The position numbers and the translations under genes were made by a program. Source: Methylophaga sp. OBS1 (GTDB lineage Bacteria; Pseudomonadota; Gammaproteobacteria; Nitrosococcales; Methylophagaceae). Taken from it: DNA of 64,000 nt. Shown here one piece after another: positions 55,672 through 64,000 of this stretch (position 1 is its first letter; every line of letters begins with the position of its first letter). The notes beneath the pieces are model-generated. The model ran no database searches. It had not been told where the DNA came from and was given only the letters and a program-made list of their open reading frames with translations. Where the stretch lies: NCBI RefSeq assembly GCF_026319365.1, contig NZ_JAPDMS010000005.1:124001-188000 (forward strand), written 5' to 3'.

Positions 55672-56682
55672 TCACTGCTGACACCAGTCAGCCAAGAGAT
55701 TGACCCAGGCGGGGTGATCATTCATGCACGGAATCAGTGTCAACGATTCCCCGCCTGCTTCCTGAAATACCTCTTCACCGCGAATTGCAATTTCTTCCAG
55801 TGTTTCCAGACAGTCGGTAACAAAAGCCGGACAAATGACCAGCACATTTTTGGCACCGGACTGCGCCAGCTCCGTGAGTCTGTCTTCGGTGTTTGGTCCC
55901 AGCCATTTGGCGCGGCCCAGTCGCGACTGAAAAGCCACCGAGTAGCGGTCTGCAGGCAGGTTGGCCCGGCTGGCAAAACATTCAGTGGTTCGCATGACCT
56001 GATGTCGGTAACAGGTTTTGTGGGCCGGGTGGGGAATCTGACAGCAGTTATCCTGCTGGAGGCAATGACTGCCGCTCTTATCCAGCTTGGTAATGTGCGT
56101 TTCCGGCAGACCGTGGTAGCTGAAAACCAGATGGTCATAGTCCTGATCCAGATAAGGCTGGGCACTCTCGACCAGCGCGTTGATATAGTCAGGATGGTCA
56201 TAAAACGGGTCAATCACCTTCAGCGTGACATTCAGATTATGATCCCGGATCACGCGTCGAGCCTCTTCAATCGAGGTGGTAATCGTGCTGTCGGCAAAGT
56301 GAGGGTAAAGCGGGATGTAGAAGACTTCCTCAATAGTTTTGTCTTCACAAAGCTTGAGTAACTGCTGTTCGATGCTGGGGTTACCATAGCGCATTGCCAT
56401 GGCAAGCGGCATCTCTACCTGTTTCTCTACAGCCGATTTAAGCCGCTCTGATAAAACGATCAAAGGCGACCCCTCATCAGTCCAGACACTGCGGTAGGCC
56501 GCGGCAGAATCCTTGGGGCGGCTGGGCAAGACGAAAAGGCTGACAATCAGTCTTCTCAACACCCATGGCAACTGGATCACGTAGGGATCCATCAGGAATT
56601 GATTCAAGTATCGACGTACCGGACCGGTTTCAGGTGCGTCTGGTGAGCCCAGATTGGCCAGTAATACTGCGCGTTTTGTCAT
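55672..56682 (-). CDS. hemH: Ferrochelatase
   Basis: Inserts iron into protoporphyrin IX. The 336 residues include LLANLGSPDAPE, the active-site histidine region LVFSYHGLPETH and FQSRLGRAKWLGPNTEDRL, and the C-terminal catalytic acid region (CLETLEEIAIRGEEVFQEAGG). Between residues 205 and 236 there is an unusual cysteine group (C207, C213, C214, C224, C235), as in ferrochelatases that bind a [2Fe-2S] cluster through an internal segment. The gene follows an SDR epimerase gene by 14 bases on the same strand. Confidence 0.95.
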   Translation of the reverse strand: MTKRAVLLANLGSPDAPETGPVRRYLNQFLMDPYVIQLPWVLRRLIVSLFVLPSRPKDSAAAYRSVWTDEGSPLIVLSERLKSAVEKQVEMPLAMAMRYGNPSIEQQLLKLCEDKTIEEVFYIPLYPHFADSTITTSIEEARRVIRDHNLNVTLKVIDPFYDHPDYINALVESAQPYLDQDYDHLVFSYHGLPETHITKLDKSGSHCLQQDNCCQIPHPAHKTCYRHQVMRTTECFASRANLPADRYSVAFQSRLGRAKWLGPNTEDRLTELAQSGAKNVLVICPAFVTDCLETLEEIAIRGEEVFQEAGGESLTLIPCMNDHPAWVNLLADWCQQ

Positions 56683-56696
56683 GCTACTCCGTCTCG

Positions 56697-57593
56697 TTAT
56701 TGCAGCACGTCTCCCAGTGCTGCGTTCAGATCAGTATATTGAAACTCAAAACCGGCTGCCCGGGCTTTTTCCGGCAGCACCCGCTGACCACCCAGTAACA
56801 GTTGTGACATTTCACCGAATGCCAGCTTCAACACACAAGCAGGCACCATCATAATCGCTGGTCTGTGAAGATTTTGTGCGAGGGTCCGGCTAAACTCGGC
56901 ATTGGTGACCGGCGTGGGGGCGGTGCCGTTGAAGACACCATGCAAGGCCTGCTGTTTGCTCAGGAAAATAAACAGATTACAGATATCTTCCAGATGGACC
57001 CAGGACATGTATTGCTGACCATCACTGATAGGCCCTCCCAGACCCAGCTTGAAGGGCAGCAGCATGCGTTGTAAAAAGCCGGCTCCCGGTGCCAGAACCA
57101 GACCGGTCCTCACCAGGCAAACCCTGACGCCAAGCTCTTCTGCTTTCAAGGCAGCCTGTTCCCATTGGTCACAGAGTTCATGAGCAAATTCGTCTTGATA
57201 ACTGCTGTCTTCCGTCACGATTCTGTCACCCTGATCACCATACCAGCCAATGGCTGATCCGCTGATCAGGCTGCCAGGTTTCTGCTGGCGCTGACTGATC
57301 CACTGGATCAGTGCCTCCGTCTGCTTAATACGGCTGTCCTTCAGCTCCTGTTTGCGGTTTTTTGTCCAGCGGGCGTCGGCGATAGGCGCACCGGTGAGAT
57401 TGATCACGACATCCACCTGTTCGTTTTGACCGATTTCGTCGAGACTGGTGACGGCAATGGCCGATAGTCCACAGCGTTGGTGGACTTTGTTGCGGCTGCG
57501 ACTGAGAACAATGACCGTATGTCCGGCTGCCTGCAACCTCTGACAGATTTTGCTGCCGATCAGACCAGTACCACCGGTAATAAGATAATTCAT
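56697..57593 (-). CDS. TIGR01777-type SDR epimerase (YfcH-like)
   Basis: A 298-residue extended short-chain dehydrogenase. The nucleotide-binding motif is GGTGLIGSKICQRL at the N-terminus, followed by VINLTGAPIADARWT and SGSAIGWYGDQGD, and a C-terminal domain (GGQRVLPEKARAAGFEFQY) typical of YfcH/SulA-type proteins. Natural substrate unknown. Upstream of and probably cotranscribed with hemH. Confidence 0.9.
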   Translation of the reverse strand: MNYLITGGTGLIGSKICQRLQAAGHTVIVLSRSRNKVHQRCGLSAIAVTSLDEIGQNEQVDVVINLTGAPIADARWTKNRKQELKDSRIKQTEALIQWISQRQQKPGSLISGSAIGWYGDQGDRIVTEDSSYQDEFAHELCDQWEQAALKAEELGVRVCLVRTGLVLAPGAGFLQRMLLPFKLGLGGPISDGQQYMSWVHLEDICNLFIFLSKQQALHGVFNGTAPTPVTNAEFSRTLAQNLHRPAIMMVPACVLKLAFGEMSQLLLGGQRVLPEKARAAGFEFQYTDLNAALGDVLQ

Positions 57594-57663
57594 AATTTAA
57601 GCGTCCCTTGAGTGCCTGAGGTATGAGAACACAGTTATCAGTCAAAGTTTGCCCGATGTTATT

Positions 57664-58644
57664 ATGAATGAACACCACCACCCGGAACCGATAACACCCA
57701 TGAAAATCAAAGTCGGCATCAGTAGCTGTCTGCTGGGCGAGGCTGTTCGTTATGATGGCTCTCACAAGCATTTGCGTCTGGCCACCGACAGTTTGTCCCG
57801 TTATTTCGAGTTTGTCCCTGAATGTCCCGAGATGGGCATCGGTATGGGCGTGCCCCGCAAACCGATCAGACTGGTAGGCAATGTTGAGCGTCCGCGTGCT
57901 GTCGCGGTGCATGATGATAGTCTCGACTATACCGACGCGCTCAGCGCTTTCGGACAGACCAAGGCAGAAGAGCATGATGATCTATCGGGCTACATATTCA
58001 TGAAAAACTCGCCCAGTTGTGGCGTCTTCCGTGTCAAGGTCTATCAGGATAACGGCTATCCCTCGCAGCATCCCGGCCGTGGTCTCTACGCTCAGGCATT
58101 TATCGATAGCCATCCTTTATTGCCAGTGGAGGAGTCAGGCCGGCTGTGTGACCCGATACTGCGTGAGAACTTCATCACCCGGGTATTTGCTTATGCCAAC
58201 TGGCAGGCACTGAAAAAAGAAGGCCTGACGGCCAAGCGAATTCTCGATTTTCATGTTCGTTATAAATATTGCCTGATGGCTCACTCACCCAAACGATATG
58301 CCGAACTTGGCCGGATGCTGGCTGATGCCGGCAATCATGATCCGCAAAAACTGGGTGAACGCTACTTTGCTGCGCTGATGGATACCCTGCGTAAGCTCGC
58401 ATCCAGAAAAACCCACACCAATGTCATGATGCATTTACAGGGCTATCTCAAGAAAAAAATCAGCAGTCGGGAAAAGGCCGAACTGGGCAGGATCATCGAG
58501 CAATATCGCACGGCACAGGTTCCCCTCATCGTGCCTATGACGCTGCTCAAACACCATTTTAACAATCATCCGGATCCCTACATTAACCGCCAGGCCTATC
58601 TCCAGCCTTATCCCGATGACCTTAGTCTGAGGAATGATATTTAA
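57664..58644 (+). CDS. DUF523-DUF1722 fusion protein
   Basis: About 326 residues. The N-terminal DUF523 domain has ISSCLLGEAVRYDGSHK and FVPECPEMGIGMGVPRKPIRL and FMKNSPSCGVFRVKVY; the conserved cysteines could bind metal. The C-terminal DUF1722 (YbgA) domain starts near FHVRYKYCLMAHSPKRYAELG. YbgA-type proteins are linked to photolyase neighbourhoods in other genomes; not seen here. Start is uncertain: ATG 57664 or 57700, neither with a good ribosome site. Confidence 0.88.
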   Translation: MNEHHHPEPITPMKIKVGISSCLLGEAVRYDGSHKHLRLATDSLSRYFEFVPECPEMGIGMGVPRKPIRLVGNVERPRAVAVHDDSLDYTDALSAFGQTKAEEHDDLSGYIFMKNSPSCGVFRVKVYQDNGYPSQHPGRGLYAQAFIDSHPLLPVEESGRLCDPILRENFITRVFAYANWQALKKEGLTAKRILDFHVRYKYCLMAHSPKRYAELGRMLADAGNHDPQKLGERYFAALMDTLRKLASRKTHTNVMMHLQGYLKKKISSREKAELGRIIEQYRTAQVPLIVPMTLLKHHFNNHPDPYINRQAYLQPYPDDLSLRNDI

Positions 58645-58750
58645 GCACGCTGGTTTGATGAGGATGCTTCACAAAGTGCATTTCCGGGACGAGGTAATCA
58701 CTGCATGATTAATGCTATTCTCTGCAATTTGCATCATTGGAACAGCTAGT

Positions 58751-61141
58751 ATGGACAGGGATGAACAAGACATACTGAAGAACCAGGCCGCTTTACTTTA
58801 TCAACAGGCCCTGTTTTCGAATATTACCGTCATTGGCGTGGCGTTACTGATCTACGCACTTTTCTCGGAGCACGTTCATGGCAACTTGTTAGTTGCCTGG
58901 TCTTTGTCCATCAGCCTGCTGGCTTGTGCACGACTGTTACTGTTATTTGTTTATAAAGTCTATTCATACAAGCATGAGCCGGATCCGATAGTCTGGATAA
59001 GAGCCTACGTCCTTCTGACTTTTTTGATAGGACTGGTCTGGGCGAGCTCGAGTATTTTTTACATATTGATTGATGATATCCAAATCAATGTGCTGTTCTA
59101 TGTCCTGATCAGTACTGTGGTAGCAGCGGCAGTCCCGATATTATCTGTCTGGTATCCGGCGTTTCTTGCTTACACGGTCCCCCAGTTTGTTTTCTTGACC
59201 TCAGTGCTGGTTTATCAAATACAAACCACGGCCAACCATAACCTGCTCTATTTTCTGACGATGGCTTTTGTTTTCTACTTCCTGATGATGGTGTCGTTGG
59301 CTAAACGGGCTAACACAAACATTATTATGGGCCTGCGATTACAGCAGAGAAACCAGCAACTGCTCGATAAACTGAATCTCGAGGTGAGTCAGCGAGAGGC
59401 TCTCATCAGAGACAGAACACAAGAGTTGCTTGAAACAAACCACAAGCTCAAGTCAAGCCAGGCCCATATGCTGAAGTTGTCACGCGCAGTGGAATCCAGT
59501 CCCAACCCTATCTTAATCACAGACGCTAACGGTTTTATTGAATACATCAATAAAAAATGTGAACAGGTCTCCGGTTATCTTTCCACTGAGGTATTGGGTG
59601 ACCGCCTGGATAAACATATTGTTGCGGATGAGGCGTCTCAGCGATTTGAAGAAATCTGGTCAACGGTTTCCCAGCAGGGTGAATGGAATGGTGAAATCCA
59701 GAACCGCCGCAAAAATGGCGAAACCTACTGGATAAAAATATATCTTGCGGCAGTCTATGATGACGCCGAAGCAATTACTCACTTTGTGGTGATCTTCGAA
59801 GATATCACTGACTCCCGGCAATTATCGCAAAAGCTCTCCTATCAGGCGACGCATGATGATCTGACCGGACTAATCAATCGTGCGGAGTTTGAAAATCGAC
59901 TGACGGCCATGGTCGAAGATGCCAAGCACAGACATAGCGAGCATGCGCTGTGTTTTTTGGATCTGGATCAATTCAAAGTCATTAACGACACCTGTGGTCA
60001 CATTGCCGGTGATGAGCTATTGCGCCAACTTGGGAGGTTGTTGAGCAGTACCACCAGGAAGACCGATACGCTGGCACGACTCGGTGGCGATGAATTTGCC
60101 ATTTTGATTGATAACTGCCAGCAGCAACAGGCAGAACGTGTCGCTAATGAGGTCAGAGAACTGGTAGAGCAATTCCAATTCATCTGGGAGTCTCAGGTAT
60201 TTACTATTGGGGTCAGCATCGGTGTGACCAGTATCACCCACCGAACCAGCAACCGGACAGAAGCCTTAAAACAGGCAGACAGCGCCTGTTATGCAGCTAA
60301 GAATTCCGGACGTAACAGAGTCTATCTTTACCAGGATCAGGATAAACGGCTGGCGGAACAGGAAGGCGAGTTCAAATGGGTTAACGAACTCAGGGAAGCG
60401 CTGATGGATAACCGGTTGGTGTTGTATGTTCAACCCATCCTCAGCACGCGATCCGGTCAGCTGCATTCCTATGAGGTGCTGGTCCGACTCCGTGACAAGC
60501 AGGGGACTTTATTTCCGCCGGGCGCATTTTTACCGTCAGCAGAACGCTATAACCTGTCGGAACGGGTTGATCGCTGGGTGATTGATCATGTGTTTGAGTG
60601 GTTGGAAAAGCACAGGAGCGAGTTGTCGTTTGTCGAGCAATTTGCGATTAACCTTTCCGGTGCTTCTCTGGGGCACGCTGAAATGCTTGCCCATATCGGT
60701 GCCAGACTCGGCAGAGCAAAATTTGATCCGGCAATGATTAAATTCGAGATAACGGAGACCGCCGCTATCAGCAATCTGCGCAATGCCAACTCCTTTATTA
60801 AAGCATTATCGGAAATCGGCTGTGAGTTTTCTCTTGATGATTTTGGCAGTGGTTTGTCTTCTTTCGGCTACCTGAAAAATCTGCCGGTGCAGAGCATTAA
60901 AATTGATGGCATGTTTGTCAGAGATATGATTAACGACCCACTGGACTTCGAGATGGTGAAATCAATCAACGACATCGGCCATGTGATGGGACTGGAGACG
61001 ATTGCTGAGTTTGTTGAGGATGAAGAAATCTGGAACAAGCTCAAATCAATTGGTGTGGACTATGGCCAGGGATATTTTTTAGGCAGACCGATGCCGATAG
61101 AAAATATTCTGGGGCAGGAGACGCTCATCAGCGGTGCTTAA
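58751..61141 (+). CDS. PAS-GGDEF-EAL cyclic di-GMP protein, membrane bound
   Basis: About 796 residues. The first 190 residues contain five to six membrane helices of MASE type, followed by a coiled coil, a PAS domain (about 245-365; SPNPILITDANGFIEYINKKCEQVSGY), GGDEF (LARLGGDEFAIL), and EAL (YEVLVRLRD for the EAL region, KFEITETAAISN, LDDFGSGLSSFGYLKNLPVQSIKIDGMFV). Both catalytic motifs look largely intact, so it may make or degrade cyclic di-GMP, the phosphodiesterase being more likely in such tandems. ATG 58751 gives a good N-terminus. Confidence 0.92.
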   Translation: MDRDEQDILKNQAALLYQQALFSNITVIGVALLIYALFSEHVHGNLLVAWSLSISLLACARLLLLFVYKVYSYKHEPDPIVWIRAYVLLTFLIGLVWASSSIFYILIDDIQINVLFYVLISTVVAAAVPILSVWYPAFLAYTVPQFVFLTSVLVYQIQTTANHNLLYFLTMAFVFYFLMMVSLAKRANTNIIMGLRLQQRNQQLLDKLNLEVSQREALIRDRTQELLETNHKLKSSQAHMLKLSRAVESSPNPILITDANGFIEYINKKCEQVSGYLSTEVLGDRLDKHIVADEASQRFEEIWSTVSQQGEWNGEIQNRRKNGETYWIKIYLAAVYDDAEAITHFVVIFEDITDSRQLSQKLSYQATHDDLTGLINRAEFENRLTAMVEDAKHRHSEHALCFLDLDQFKVINDTCGHIAGDELLRQLGRLLSSTTRKTDTLARLGGDEFAILIDNCQQQQAERVANEVRELVEQFQFIWESQVFTIGVSIGVTSITHRTSNRTEALKQADSACYAAKNSGRNRVYLYQDQDKRLAEQEGEFKWVNELREALMDNRLVLYVQPILSTRSGQLHSYEVLVRLRDKQGTLFPPGAFLPSAERYNLSERVDRWVIDHVFEWLEKHRSELSFVEQFAINLSGASLGHAEMLAHIGARLGRAKFDPAMIKFEITETAAISNLRNANSFIKALSEIGCEFSLDDFGSGLSSFGYLKNLPVQSIKIDGMFVRDMINDPLDFEMVKSINDIGHVMGLETIAEFVEDEEIWNKLKSIGVDYGQGYFLGRPMPIENILGQETLISGA

Positions 61142-61171
61142 ATTGACTGAGTTTGAAAATCGTAATTGAAG

Positions 61172-62146
61172 ATGCAACGTCGGGACTTTCTTTTAAGTTT
61201 AGCCTCGCTGAGTGTGTTCACTCAGCGGCTTTCGGCGGACGTACATCAGGCAACGGGGCTTGTGCTTGATGAGGGCTATCTTAAACACCACATTTCTCCG
61301 GCGCATCCCGAATCGCCTGCTCGCTACCGTGCCATTCAACAGGCGCTTGAAGACGCACCCTGGGCGTCTTCCCTGATTAGACTCAATCCGCAAGCATTGG
61401 CTTCATCAAAACCCTGGTTATCGACGATACACAGCAAGGAACATCTCAGCGGTATTGGCCAGAATCCGGCCACGTTTGATAATGCTCTGCTGGCAACGGC
61501 AGGTATTCTGTCGGCAGTGGACGCGGTGATGCAATCCAGAGTCAGGAATGCTTTTTGTGCTTCCAGGCCACCGGGCCACCATGCTACCAATAGTGGTAAA
61601 GAGGAAGGTTTTTGCTACTTCAATCATATTGCTGTGGCAGCGCGTTATGCCCAGCAGCAGTATGCGCTTCAAAGAATACTGATTATTGACTGGGACTATC
61701 ACCATGGCAACGGAACAGAATGGGCTTTTTACCGGGACCCCTCAGTTCTGTTTTTTTCCACGCATAATCAGTTTGCCTATCCGGGCACTGGCAGTCCTGA
61801 GCGAATAGGTGAGGGGCCGGGAGAAGGATTTAACATCAATGTGCATCTTGATTGTGGCTGTGATGATGACACCATACTGTCAAGCTTTGAACAGTCTCTT
61901 CGCCCGGCACTGGAAAGCTTCAAACCGGAATTGATTTTAATTTCTGCCGGTTTCGACAGCAGAGAGGATGACCTGCTGGGTTGTTTTAAAGTGACTGACG
62001 ATGGTTTTTATCAACTCACCCGTTGGGTGATGACGATGGCGGATAAATATTGTGATGGCCGGATTGTGTCGCTACTTGAGGGCGGCTACAACATTAAGGG
62101 TAACAGCCGTGCCGCACTCAGCCACCTCCGGGCTCTGATGCAATGA
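61172..62146 (+). CDS. Histone deacetylase-superfamily hydrolase with Tat signal
   Basis: About 324 residues. The body is a class II HDAC/acetylpolyamine amidohydrolase fold: YLKHHISPAHPESPARYRAI, ASRPPGHHATNSGKEEGFCYFNHIAVAARYA, ILIIDWDYHHGNGTEWAFYRDPSVLFFSTH, and SAGFDSREDDLLG, including the zinc Asp/His ligands. The N-terminus MQRRDFLLSLASLSVFTQRLSA looks like a twin-arginine signal, so this member would be exported folded. Substrate may be an acylated amine. It is 30 bases after the GGDEF-EAL gene on the same strand. Confidence 0.87.
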   Translation: MQRRDFLLSLASLSVFTQRLSADVHQATGLVLDEGYLKHHISPAHPESPARYRAIQQALEDAPWASSLIRLNPQALASSKPWLSTIHSKEHLSGIGQNPATFDNALLATAGILSAVDAVMQSRVRNAFCASRPPGHHATNSGKEEGFCYFNHIAVAARYAQQQYALQRILIIDWDYHHGNGTEWAFYRDPSVLFFSTHNQFAYPGTGSPERIGEGPGEGFNINVHLDCGCDDDTILSSFEQSLRPALESFKPELILISAGFDSREDDLLGCFKVTDDGFYQLTRWVMTMADKYCDGRIVSLLEGGYNIKGNSRAALSHLRALMQ

Positions 62147-62266
62147 GAAGTGAAGTCAATTTTCTGACATTTGCTTCGATCATACCTCTACAGGGCTTCT
62201 TTTTTTAAAACCTGAACACTATTATAAAATTATAACTCTATGTTTTAAATAGTTATTTTTGCTTTA

Positions 62267-62292
62267 CTCCACACCGAATTAGTGGTGTGGAG
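62267..62292 (+). other. Perfect 9-bp inverted repeat upstream of rpfF
   Basis: CTCCACACC-GAATTAGT-GGTGTGGAG, about 100 bases before the rpfF start, in a gap of 244 bp with an AT-rich upstream part. No T-run follows, so it is not an obvious terminator. It may be an operator or a leader hairpin. Confidence 0.6.
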
Positions 62293-62390
62293 CAGATTGG
62301 GCATAGTTTCTGCTAAGAACCTGTTGTAGCACCGAGAATGCAGTGTTCAGCTGGCTTCAAGGTCATCACCAGCAGTTCAAGGAGAACGAA

Positions 62391-63287
62391 ATGAATGCCA
62401 CAGCCCGATTGAAAGACACGCCTTCAGATGTTCAGGCGCCTGAGCGTGGTGAATACGCCCAGTTAAAAACGTTTTATGACAGCAAGTACAAAACCGGATG
62501 GTTCGCCATGAAAGGGTCGCCCAGGCCGTGTTTTACGCCGACCCTGCTCAAAAATATTTCTTCCTATTTTGCCCATGTCAGGCAGGAGATGTTGCAGACA
62601 CAGGGCCAGCAATATGACTATCTGGTTTTGTCATCGGATATCGATGGTGTCTTTAATCTGGGAGGCGACCTGGATTTGTTCTCAGGATTAATCAAAAACA
62701 AAGACGCTGATGGCCTGTTGAATTATGCCGTCAGTTGTATCGATGTGCTCTACGCCAACATGGTTCATTTGAATACGGAGCTGACGACCATCGCGCTAGT
62801 GAAAGGTGATGCACTGGGTGGTGGTTTCGAGGCGGCGCTCTCAAGTAATGTACTGATTGCCGAAAAAGGCACTAAGCTGGGCCTGCCAGAAGTCTTGTTT
62901 AATTTATTCCCGGGGATGGGGGCTTATTCGCTGCTATCAAGAAAAATAGGGACCGCACAGGCAGAAAAGATGATTCTCTCCGGACACCTGTATTCGGCTG
63001 AAGAACTGCATGAACTGGGTGTGGTTGATGTGCTGGCTGAAAAGGGCGATGGAGAATTAGCGGTCTATCGCTATATTCAGAAGGCTTCCAAGGCGCACAA
63101 CAGTCATCAGGCATTACGCCGAGTACGGGACTTGTGCAATCCGGTCAGCTATGACGAGCTGTTAGATATTACCAAGGTCTGGGTTGAGTCTGCGTTGAAG
63201 CTGCAATCCCGGGATCTCAGAATGATGGAACGCTTGGTCCAGCGCCAGTCACAACGATCAGAACAGGCCGTCGCGGTTAATGTTTAG
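62391..63287 (+). CDS. rpfF: DSF synthase RpfF (enoyl-CoA hydratase family)
   Basis: A 298-residue crotonase-fold protein that makes diffusible signal factor fatty acids from acyl-ACP. The two catalytic glutamates, E147 in GGGFEAAL and E167 in GLPEVLF, are 20 residues apart like E141/E161 of Xanthomonas RpfF. VLSSDIDGVFNLGGDLDLFSGLI and LFNLFPGMGAYSLLSRK are RpfF-type. AAGGAG precedes ATG 62391, excluding the upstream in-frame extension. It is convergent with an RpfC-like gene, overlapping by 11 bases. Confidence 0.92.
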   Translation: MNATARLKDTPSDVQAPERGEYAQLKTFYDSKYKTGWFAMKGSPRPCFTPTLLKNISSYFAHVRQEMLQTQGQQYDYLVLSSDIDGVFNLGGDLDLFSGLIKNKDADGLLNYAVSCIDVLYANMVHLNTELTTIALVKGDALGGGFEAALSSNVLIAEKGTKLGLPEVLFNLFPGMGAYSLLSRKIGTAQAEKMILSGHLYSAEELHELGVVDVLAEKGDGELAVYRYIQKASKAHNSHQALRRVRDLCNPVSYDELLDITKVWVESALKLQSRDLRMMERLVQRQSQRSEQAVAVNV

Positions 63288-64000
63288 TCTGATAGGGAGC
63301 CACGGCCAGTGCCTCCCTGATGGTATTAAGTGTGTCGTCAAAAACGTGGTTCAGCGTCTCAACCAGTTCGATCATTTCGGCAGAATTGATTTGAGCTGGT
63401 TTGAGGGTTTCTGCCTGTCTGCATAAATTTGCCAGGGTCACTGCGCCAAGCTCCGTTGATGTGCCTTTGAGGGCGTGCAGACTTTCGCGGTATTGATAGT
63501 AATCATCCCTGACGGCCTCATTGATAATCGACAGGTGCTTGCGACCGTCTTCAATAAAACTATCGAGTAGATTATGCATAAACTGTTCGCCACCGCCCAG
63601 CGTTCTCAGATCACTGAGATGCTGATAATCAATGAGAGATGTATCCGTGTCTGACGTTGCCTGTTGTGAGACTTCCTGTTCGGGCAGTTGTCTGGAAAAA
63701 CGGGCGATATGAGTCAACAGTTGTTTTGAATTGATAGGCTTTGTCAGGAAAAAATCCGCTCCGGCTTCTTCCGAACGCCGCTGTGCTTCCGGCGTGGCAT
63801 CTGCTGTGAGCATGATCGACGGTATGTTTCTGGAGGCATCCATAAACCGCAGCGCCTGCAGAATTTCTACGCCAGAATATTCAGGCATATTCATATCCAG
63901 AATCAATAAATCGATTTGCTGAAAGTGTTCGCTGATTAAGTCCATGGCCTGCTCACCATTGCCGGCAAGCAGGATTTTGTGCCCCAGTTTGCTGAGCATA
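63277..64000 (-). CDS. RpfC-like hybrid sensor, C-terminal receiver and Hpt part (5' end outside window)
   Basis: The frame is open to the window edge, so the start lies outside. Visible: a receiver domain (phospho-acceptor Asp in LLILDMNMPEYSG, switch Thr in IMLTADATPEAQ, Lys in FFLTKPINS) and a histidine phosphotransfer domain with His in LHALKGTSTELGAV. This REC-Hpt order is the C-terminus of RpfC, the DSF sensor. Placement next to rpfF supports that reading; the kinase core and membrane sensor are not visible. Confidence 0.85.
   Translation of the reverse strand, partial: MLSKLGHKILLAGNGEQAMDLISEHFQQIDLLILDMNMPEYSGVEILQALRFMDASRNIPSIMLTADATPEAQRRSEEAGADFFLTKPINSKQLLTHIARFSRQLPEQEVSQQATSDTDTSLIDYQHLSDLRTLGGGEQFMHNLLDSFIEDGRKHLSIINEAVRDDYYQYRESLHALKGTSTELGAVTLANLCRQAETLKPAQINSAEMIELVETLNHVFDDTLNTIREALAVAPYQTKH

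Overview
The window is a gene-dense, mostly collinear piece of a gammaproteobacterial chromosome. This is supported by guaB-guaA, the kdsD-kdsC-lptC-lptA-lptB block, mlaA, FlgA/FlgM/FlgN with sigma-54-like and sigma-28-like promoters, xseA, prlC, ubiD, hemH and rpfF. My best guess for lineage is a marine methylotroph of the Methylophaga type (Thiotrichales), from overall gene content and protein character; that is a low-confidence inference. I see no rRNA, tRNA, insertion sequence, prophage or CRISPR array.

Layout. 1-2.5 kb: end of an HD-GYP protein with a degenerate HD pair, a permuted ribosome-assembly GTPase and an Slp lipoprotein. 2.5-6.4 kb: Fur-type iron locus with three unrecognised tiny ORFs, a FecA-like TonB receptor and a PepSY-type membrane protein. 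6.4-9.8 kb: nucleotidyltransferase-like protein overlapping gnd, then an SdiA-regulated-type protein. 9.9-12.8 kb: modABC with a one-domain ModE-like regulator and a candidate ModE operator. 12.8-17.7 kb: many small membrane or envelope proteins (PsiE, DUF6868-like, a lipoprotein, DUF3144, YnfA, DoxX, an MFS carrier). 17.9-23.7 kb: acylphosphatase overlapping guaA, guaB, then divergent xseA and an M23 peptidase. 23.7-33.8 kb: hybrid sensor kinase with a THI5-like sensor, the Lpt/Kds lipopolysaccharide operon (LptA carries an extra SH3 domain), mlaA, a glycosyltransferase and an LpxH-like phosphoesterase.

34-41.3 kb: prlC, a secreted protein, a DksA-type zinc finger, then a 780-bp stretch filled with nested inverted repeats, next to an AT-rich HEPN-domain gene cut by one in-frame TAA; then ubiD, a second cluster of C/G-rich repeats and marC. 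41.3-46.9 kb: MAPEG protein, moaE-moaD diverging from moaC, a ModE/PBP-like regulator, a porin, a tungstate/molybdate-type binding protein without its permease, and a cytochrome c. 46.9-53 kb: DUF2333 protein and a four-gene Gld-type ABC system with a DUF4340 protein. 53-55.7 kb: CheV and flgA-flgM-flgN. 55.7-64 kb: hemH, an SDR epimerase, a DUF523/DUF1722 protein, a GGDEF-EAL protein, a Tat-signal histone-deacetylase-fold protein, the DSF synthase RpfF, and convergent to it the REC-Hpt end of an RpfC-like sensor.

Two themes recur. Molybdenum/tungsten handling appears at two separate places, each with its own ModE-type regulator (modABC at 10-12.8 kb; moaCDE plus binding protein at 41.7-46.3 kb). 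Signalling for lifestyle switching (HD-GYP, GGDEF-EAL, CheV, FlgM, RpfF/RpfC-like) is spread through the window. The least ordinary stretch is 37.2-39.0 kb, where the hairpin array borders the interrupted HEPN gene.
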